Assembly (NCBI GenBank): GCA_963170755.1
Contig: OY720680.1
Location: forward strand, 71,544,794-71,608,793
Reading direction: 5' to 3'
Length of the DNA: 64,000 nt
From: Amphimallon solstitiale
Lineage: Eukaryota > Arthropoda > Insecta > Coleoptera > Scarabaeidae
The notes beneath the pieces were generated by a model. It did not search any database. It saw nothing but the letters and a program-made list of their open reading frames with translations, and was not told the DNA's origin. Within the stretch, counting starts at the first letter, position 1, and each line of letters begins with the position of its first letter. Position numbers and translations under genes: made by a program. Below, in pieces: positions 59,560 through 64,000 of this stretch.

Positions 59560-60195
59560 TACACGCATTGAAAATATATCAATCTCTGGAGTACCTACTA
59601 TTAAAAGAAAAAACTCTAGAAGTTGCAAAACCATTAGAACTTATCAGGTTTAAAGCTTCAAATGGTTGATGGACAAAGACGGCATATAATTTGTGGGGAA
59701 ACAGGTCAGATAAATGAAGATGTTGCAAATTGGAAAAAGAAGTTGTGTGAGATCATCAAAGAATAGATACCTGAAAATATTTTTAATGCCCGCGAGACTG
59801 CTTTATTTTTTGCGTTTTATATACAAAAACTTTTGCTTTAAAAAAAAGTGCACTGGCGGTAAAGCTTCAAAAGATGGTCTCACAATTCTATTTTGTGTAA
59901 GTATGACCTGAGAAAAGGAAAGCCCTTTGGTGATAGGAAAATCCAAGAACCCGCGGTGTTTCAAAGAAGGAAACTTAGATAAATTACCGGTAGAGTGGAA
60001 TTTCAATAAAAAAGCATGGATGACACGCGATATTATGTCCGAATTATTGATGAAGTTTGACAGAATAATACAACGACAAAAACGTAATATGCTTCTAGTT
60101 TTAGATAATGTCACAAGTTTCTTTAAGCAATGTGAAATTAGTTTTCTTTCCGTCCAAATATGACCTCTCATAGCCAAACACTTGATCAGGGGTAA
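59560..60195 (+). pseudogene. Tigger transposase, 5' part
   Basis: In order across frames: LEVAKPLELIRFKASNGW (CENP-B-type HTH, then a stop), INEDVANWKKKLCEIIKE, PENIFNARETALFF (first catalytic block, usually 'NADET': here Arg replaces Asp), CTGGKASKDGLTILFCVSM, PLVIGKSKNPRCFKEGN, LPVEWNFNKKAWMTRDIMSE, NMLLVLDN (second Asp) and NMTSHSQTLDQG (third Asp region). The nested element interrupts directly after LDQG. On its far side (63940-64000) the frame continues IKAFKSYYRKYIVKRFLSS. Stops, a frameshift and the lost first Asp show that the copy was dead, or became so, independent of the insertion. Confidence 0.8.
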
Positions 60196-63100
60196 GGGGT
60201 CGTCCATAAACCACGTAACGCTGTTGAGGGGGTGGGAGGGGTGACCACTAATGTCTACATGGCGTTACAAGCAGGGGGGTGTGGATTAAGTTATTGTCAC
60301 GTAACACTTTTCTCTCTCTTTAAGTCGATTGTCGTCACTTTTCTGTGACACTAATTGGTCTAAGATTTTAAAATACTGAGCATAAAAATGATCTACGTAC
60401 TTTTACATATTTATAAATATCGAGGAGGCAATAAAAACGAACAAAAAAACACTACGCATTGTTCTTTCTGCTCCCTGCTTTTGTTTGCTCGCTGGTTAAA
60501 AGAGTGTTATATTAGATGCTGATTCATTCGATTTCAGATCGTGTTATCGCACGCCGCGTATCCATGTACTGTCTAATTTTTGTTCGATCAAATTTTTTAT
60601 ATATTAAAGTAATATTAACGTTATTCACTTATTTCATCCCCTACAAACGGATTGTTTAATTAATAACAACAATAATAATGTTTTCGAAAAAAGGAGATTT
60701 GTTTAATGCTTTATTTAATGCATACAAGAAGAGATACCCTGAAAAAAACCGGGACAGTGTCAAAAAGATGTAGTAGAGACATGGAACAAAGCGAAAGAAA
60801 AGCATTCAGCTGGTCAGTTTGAAGAAGAAATAAATAACCTTATAACTTCGTATCAACAGCATATTTTGAAGAGAAAAGCTTCAAACATACTCTATTTCTT
60901 TCAATCTAAGGTAAAAGCTTCCATTTTGTTTTTAATATAGCATTACATATATTGAATTCGTGCGTTTGTGATGCACGTTTGTGAGAGGAGGCCTTTGTCC
61001 AGTAGTGGGACAGTAGTTTTATGGGCATTTTTTTTTTTTTACTTAATTTCATTACTTAATTACATTCAATTGAAAATACGTGTATTTTCAAATATTGTTT
61101 TAAATTGCTATGATCGTTTATTCATTCAGCTTTTAATCATGGCATTCACTGTATATAGACCAACGATTTTTTTTTCAGCGTAAGGTATTGGATGAGGCAA
61201 CTTCTTTGTCATCATCAGCTAGTAGTATTGCTTCAGTGATTAAAGGGGATACTAGTAATCAAAAATCATTGCCGTCTTGCTCATACTCCGATCAATCTGA
61301 TGTCCAAAATAGAGATGAAAATGAGATGGTAAATCAAGCGATTGTTTTAAATGTTGGTACACATGATACAGACTTTAAATCTGAGATCGATAATATTCCA
61401 CTATTAACTGTAGTCGCAGGTACGTAAAATCATTTGCTTATCTATCTAAATCTATCTATTTACAAATAAAAAATCAGTTTCTTTGCACGCTATTATTATA
61501 ACATAAATTACAGATACTTCCCAACATGATGTAGCTAGTGACAAAAGTAGTAACCCTGATGAAAGCTCTAGTATTGGTACTACTCTACCTGATCGTCGTC
61601 GTCAGTATGAGAAACCTGCTCAAAAATTAATTGAAATAAACATTAACGTCTTTGAGAATCAGTTAAACGCTCTAACCGAAGCGCGAGATGCAGGTCTCGC
61701 TAATAAATCGGCCGACAATCAGATCCATGAGATACGTGAGAGATTAAAAGCAGAAAAAAAGAAAATGAAAAGTACTCAAGGTAGAGCCGAACGTCAAAAA
61801 AAATATCGTGACAAGGTAAAAGCAACACTTCAGGAGGTGTGTGAAAAATCCCCCAACATTTCAAAAGAACTTCAATTAAGATGTTCTCAAAAAAGTGGCA
61901 GACCACGCTTGGATGAAAATCAGCCCGAACTTTTAAAGGTAATCACAGATTTGGCTATGTTCGGGGCAGCAGCTCACGATCGACGTAGAGAAGAATCTGT
62001 TCGCAGTTGCAGAACTTTGAGTCAGCTTCAGGAGCAACTCAATGTAATGGGATTTGAAATATCTAGAAGCGCAACATACTTGCGCTTATTACCCCGAAAC
62101 GGAAGCACATTAGAAGGCCGAAGACATGTTGTCACTGTTCCTGTGAAACTCTGTAGAGCAGAATCTGATCTACATAAAGGCCATGCGGATCAACCGTTCT
62201 GCACTGCTTCAATAAGAAGCCTTGAAACTCTTGCCTCCATTTTGGGGCCAGAACAAGTTGCATTTATATCGCAAGACGATAAGGCGAGAATCCCAATAGG
62301 CATTACTGCAGTAAAAAACAGTCACCTTTTCTAATGCACTTGGAATACCGCATCAAGCTTCCAGATCATGACTGGGTGATTGCTCAAGGCCACAAACTTA
62401 TTCCCTCAGTTTATGCGGGAATAACCATAAAAAATGATTGTATGGGTCAACCTGAAGCTGTATCTTATTCTGGTCCCACCTATATCGCCATAAGAAGTGG
62501 CAAACATTCTTCATCCACGGCAAGCACTCACGCAATCGATTTGGAGAGATTGATCCACCTTGATAGTTTCGCTAGCATCGTAAAAAATTCTGCCGGTGAT
62601 TTGAAGCCAATTCTTATGCTATCTGTAGATGGGGGACCAGATGAAAACCCAAGATACATAAAAGTCATCGCACATGCCGTGCAACATTTTAAAGATTTTG
62701 ATTTGGATGCGATGTACATTTTTACTAACGCACCTGGACGGAGCGCTTTCAACAGAGTCGAGCAGCGCATGGCACCGCTTAGCCGCGTACTTTCCGGTCT
62801 TGTCATTCCATATGCCAATTTTGGGACGCATCTGGACGATAAAGGGAAGACTGTAGATCAAGAGCTTGAAATGAAAAACTTTGAGTTTGCTGGAAATGTA
62901 CTATCAAACTTATGGAATGAACTTGTAATTGATAATTTCAATGTCTTTGCCGAATATATAAGTCCTCGCACGGATATAGATGTTCCAAGTCTACCTCCAC
63001 CGGATTGGTATACGGAACATGTACAAGAAAGCCAATATCTCTTGCAGGTATTTTTTAAAAACTTTTGCTTTCAAATATGTATATAAATCACTATTATCGT

Positions 63101-63936
63101 TTTTTTGCAGATTGTAAAATGTCAAAATAGGGAATGCTGCAGCCCACCTAGAAGTGGTTTACGTCAAGTATTACCTGATGGCTTTATTACTCCACCTTTT
63201 CCTATCAAACAAGACATCAATTCTTTAGAAGTACCAGACCCTGCAGATAAAACTGCGTTTGCACCCTTTCTTCTGAGAAAATCTATTTCAATTGGACACC
63301 TTGGAGGTGGTTTCCGCCATTTACCTTTCGACTACTACTGCCCAACCGTTCAGGCTCTTCTGCAAGATAGATCGTGCGTGCATTGCGGCAAATACTTCGC
63401 ATCAAAGAAAAGCGTTGAAGCTCATACTAAAATGCTCCATCCTGCAAAAGTCTTAAAAAGGGCGTAAGTAGGGTACAGCCTGTTCGCATTATTGCACGAC
63501 GCAATAAGGAATTATTGTGCACCTTTAATAGCCCAGATTGGCCTGAACAAGTTGAGTGGCTTGAAGAGGATGAAGTTGATGTGGTGGGCCTAAATATTCC
63601 AGATGGGGTTCCATTGTCTAACTCAGTCATTAATATGATAGAGTCAGTCGATGATTGGCTTGCGCCTGTATGGACGGAAGATGTTTAATTAGGCACTTAA
63701 AAAATATACCAATATCATATATTTTAATATATCAAAGTGATTTTATACCAAAAATTTGAATAAAAGTATTATACGTAAAAAATATTTGAATTTTGGAAAT
63801 TTTATTCATATTTAATGTGAAAAGTTACGTAACGGGGGGAGGGAGGGGTCAAGCTGAATGTCTACATGGTGTTACATGGAGGGGGGAAGGGTAAAAAAAC
63901 GCGAAAAAAAACCTTACGTGGTTTATGGACGACCCC
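60196..63936 (+). mobile_element. Nested DDE element with 3-bp TAA duplication (Zator-like?)
   Basis: Both ends read GGGGTCGTCCATAAACCACG inward, continuing TAA (23-bp perfect TIR), and are flanked by TAA at 60193-60195 and 63937-63939. Removing the element and one TAA restores the Tigger sequence GATCAGGGGTAATCAAAGC, which confirms the boundaries. A sub-terminal sequence (GTAACG, GGAGGGGT, AATGTCTACATGG, GTTACA) occurs in the same orientation near both ends (60214-60270 and 63826-63880). The element holds one four-exon gene. A 3-bp duplication is known for PIF/Harbinger and Zator. The protein is not Harbinger-like, hence the tentative Zator label. Confidence 0.88.
60678..63688 (+). CDS. Transposase of the nested element (four exons, three single-base frame breaks)
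   Basis: Exons 60678-60910, 61179-61419, 61514-63047 and 63111-63688 are joined at GT-AG sites in compatible phases once one A is added in exon 1 (A7 run, 60742). Exon 3 also needs one A (A6 run, about 62313), as does exon 4 (A5 run, about 63458). The encoded protein is roughly 860 residues. It has a charged N-terminus (MFSKKGDLFNALFNAYKKRY) and a coiled, basic segment (RLKAEKKKMKSTQGRAERQK). The helical region ISRSATYLRLLPRN may be an HTH. The putative DDE core is QDDKARIPIG (Asp), MLSVDGGPDENPRY (Asp) and NAPGRSAFNRVEQRMAPLS (Glu). A C2H2 finger CVHCGKYFASKKSVEAHTKM and an acidic tail ending WLAPVWTEDV complete it. The last motif resembles 'PPGTSKWN.IEHR..S.IS' of ISAzo13/TP36-type transposases, to which Zator was related. 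Confidence 0.8.
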
Positions 63937-64000
63937 TAATCAAAGCTTTCAAATCCTACTACAGAAAATATATTGTCAAAAGGTTTTTGTCTTCGATAGA

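Larger units (their letters stand above)
59325..64000 (+). mobile_element. Tigger/pogo element, interrupted by a nested element, running off the window
   Basis: It begins CAGTAAAACTTCTCTTAACG directly after TA (59323-59324), the usual pogo/Tigger terminus. Sub-terminal repeats of TAACGGGCA(C/G) follow at about 59340, 59360, 59374, 59433 and 59446. The transposase reading resumes after the nested insertion at 63940, and the element's 3' end lies beyond base 64000. Confidence 0.8.

Noticed and set aside
1..64000. Search for tRNA, rRNA, CRISPR, operon or riboswitch features.
   Set aside because: Nothing resembling a tRNA cloverleaf with A and B boxes, rRNA segments, or bacterial-type features was recognised. 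The content is eukaryotic repeat DNA.

Overview
The window reads as AT-rich invertebrate, probably insect, chromosomal DNA made almost entirely of transposable elements (TEs) of different ages. The evidence is the mix of families: several mariner groups, pogo/Tigger, hAT, a Kolobok-type element, a non-LTR reverse transcriptase fragment and a Gypsy-type solo LTR. Genes contain short GT-AG introns, and long stretches are AT-rich with no coding signal. I found no rRNA or tRNA gene and no convincing single-copy host gene. Species and order cannot be fixed from the sequence.

Layout. 1-20 kb: decayed relics of pogo, mariner and hAT elements, two copies of a repeat with a 149-bp internal period, and a 597-bp solo LTR with a 4-bp target duplication. 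20-32 kb: an array of about 300-bp units carrying hammerhead self-cleaving ribozymes (22.2-23.3 kb), partly in inverted orientation, with a diverged single unit at 31.3-31.5 kb. Between them lie a 142-bp tandem repeat and two mariner copies. 33-44 kb: a mariner bounded by TIRs, an intron-containing Tc1/mariner-type element with an unusually long D-to-E spacing and an internal fold-back duplication, a LINE fragment, and a pogo element that has lost its third catalytic region. 46-56 kb: a small Kolobok-like gene fragment, a non-coding element rich in GGATATCC, and a 5.3-kb element flanked by TTAA. That element encodes a transposase fused to a YqaJ/lambda-exonuclease-type nuclease over three exons. 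56-64 kb: a mariner relic, then a Tigger element with a 3.7-kb DDE element inserted in it. The insertion has a 3-bp target duplication and leaves the Tigger reading frame recognisable on both sides.

The most notable items are these. (1) Hammerhead ribozymes in retrozyme-like repeats, supported by compensatory base changes between two diverged copies. (2) The transposase-nuclease fusion gene. (3) The nested, nearly intact DDE element whose superfamily I can name only tentatively. (4) In both of the best-preserved genes, every frame break is repaired by one extra A in an A-run. That points to homopolymer errors in the assembly, or to very recent decay, rather than old pseudogenes.
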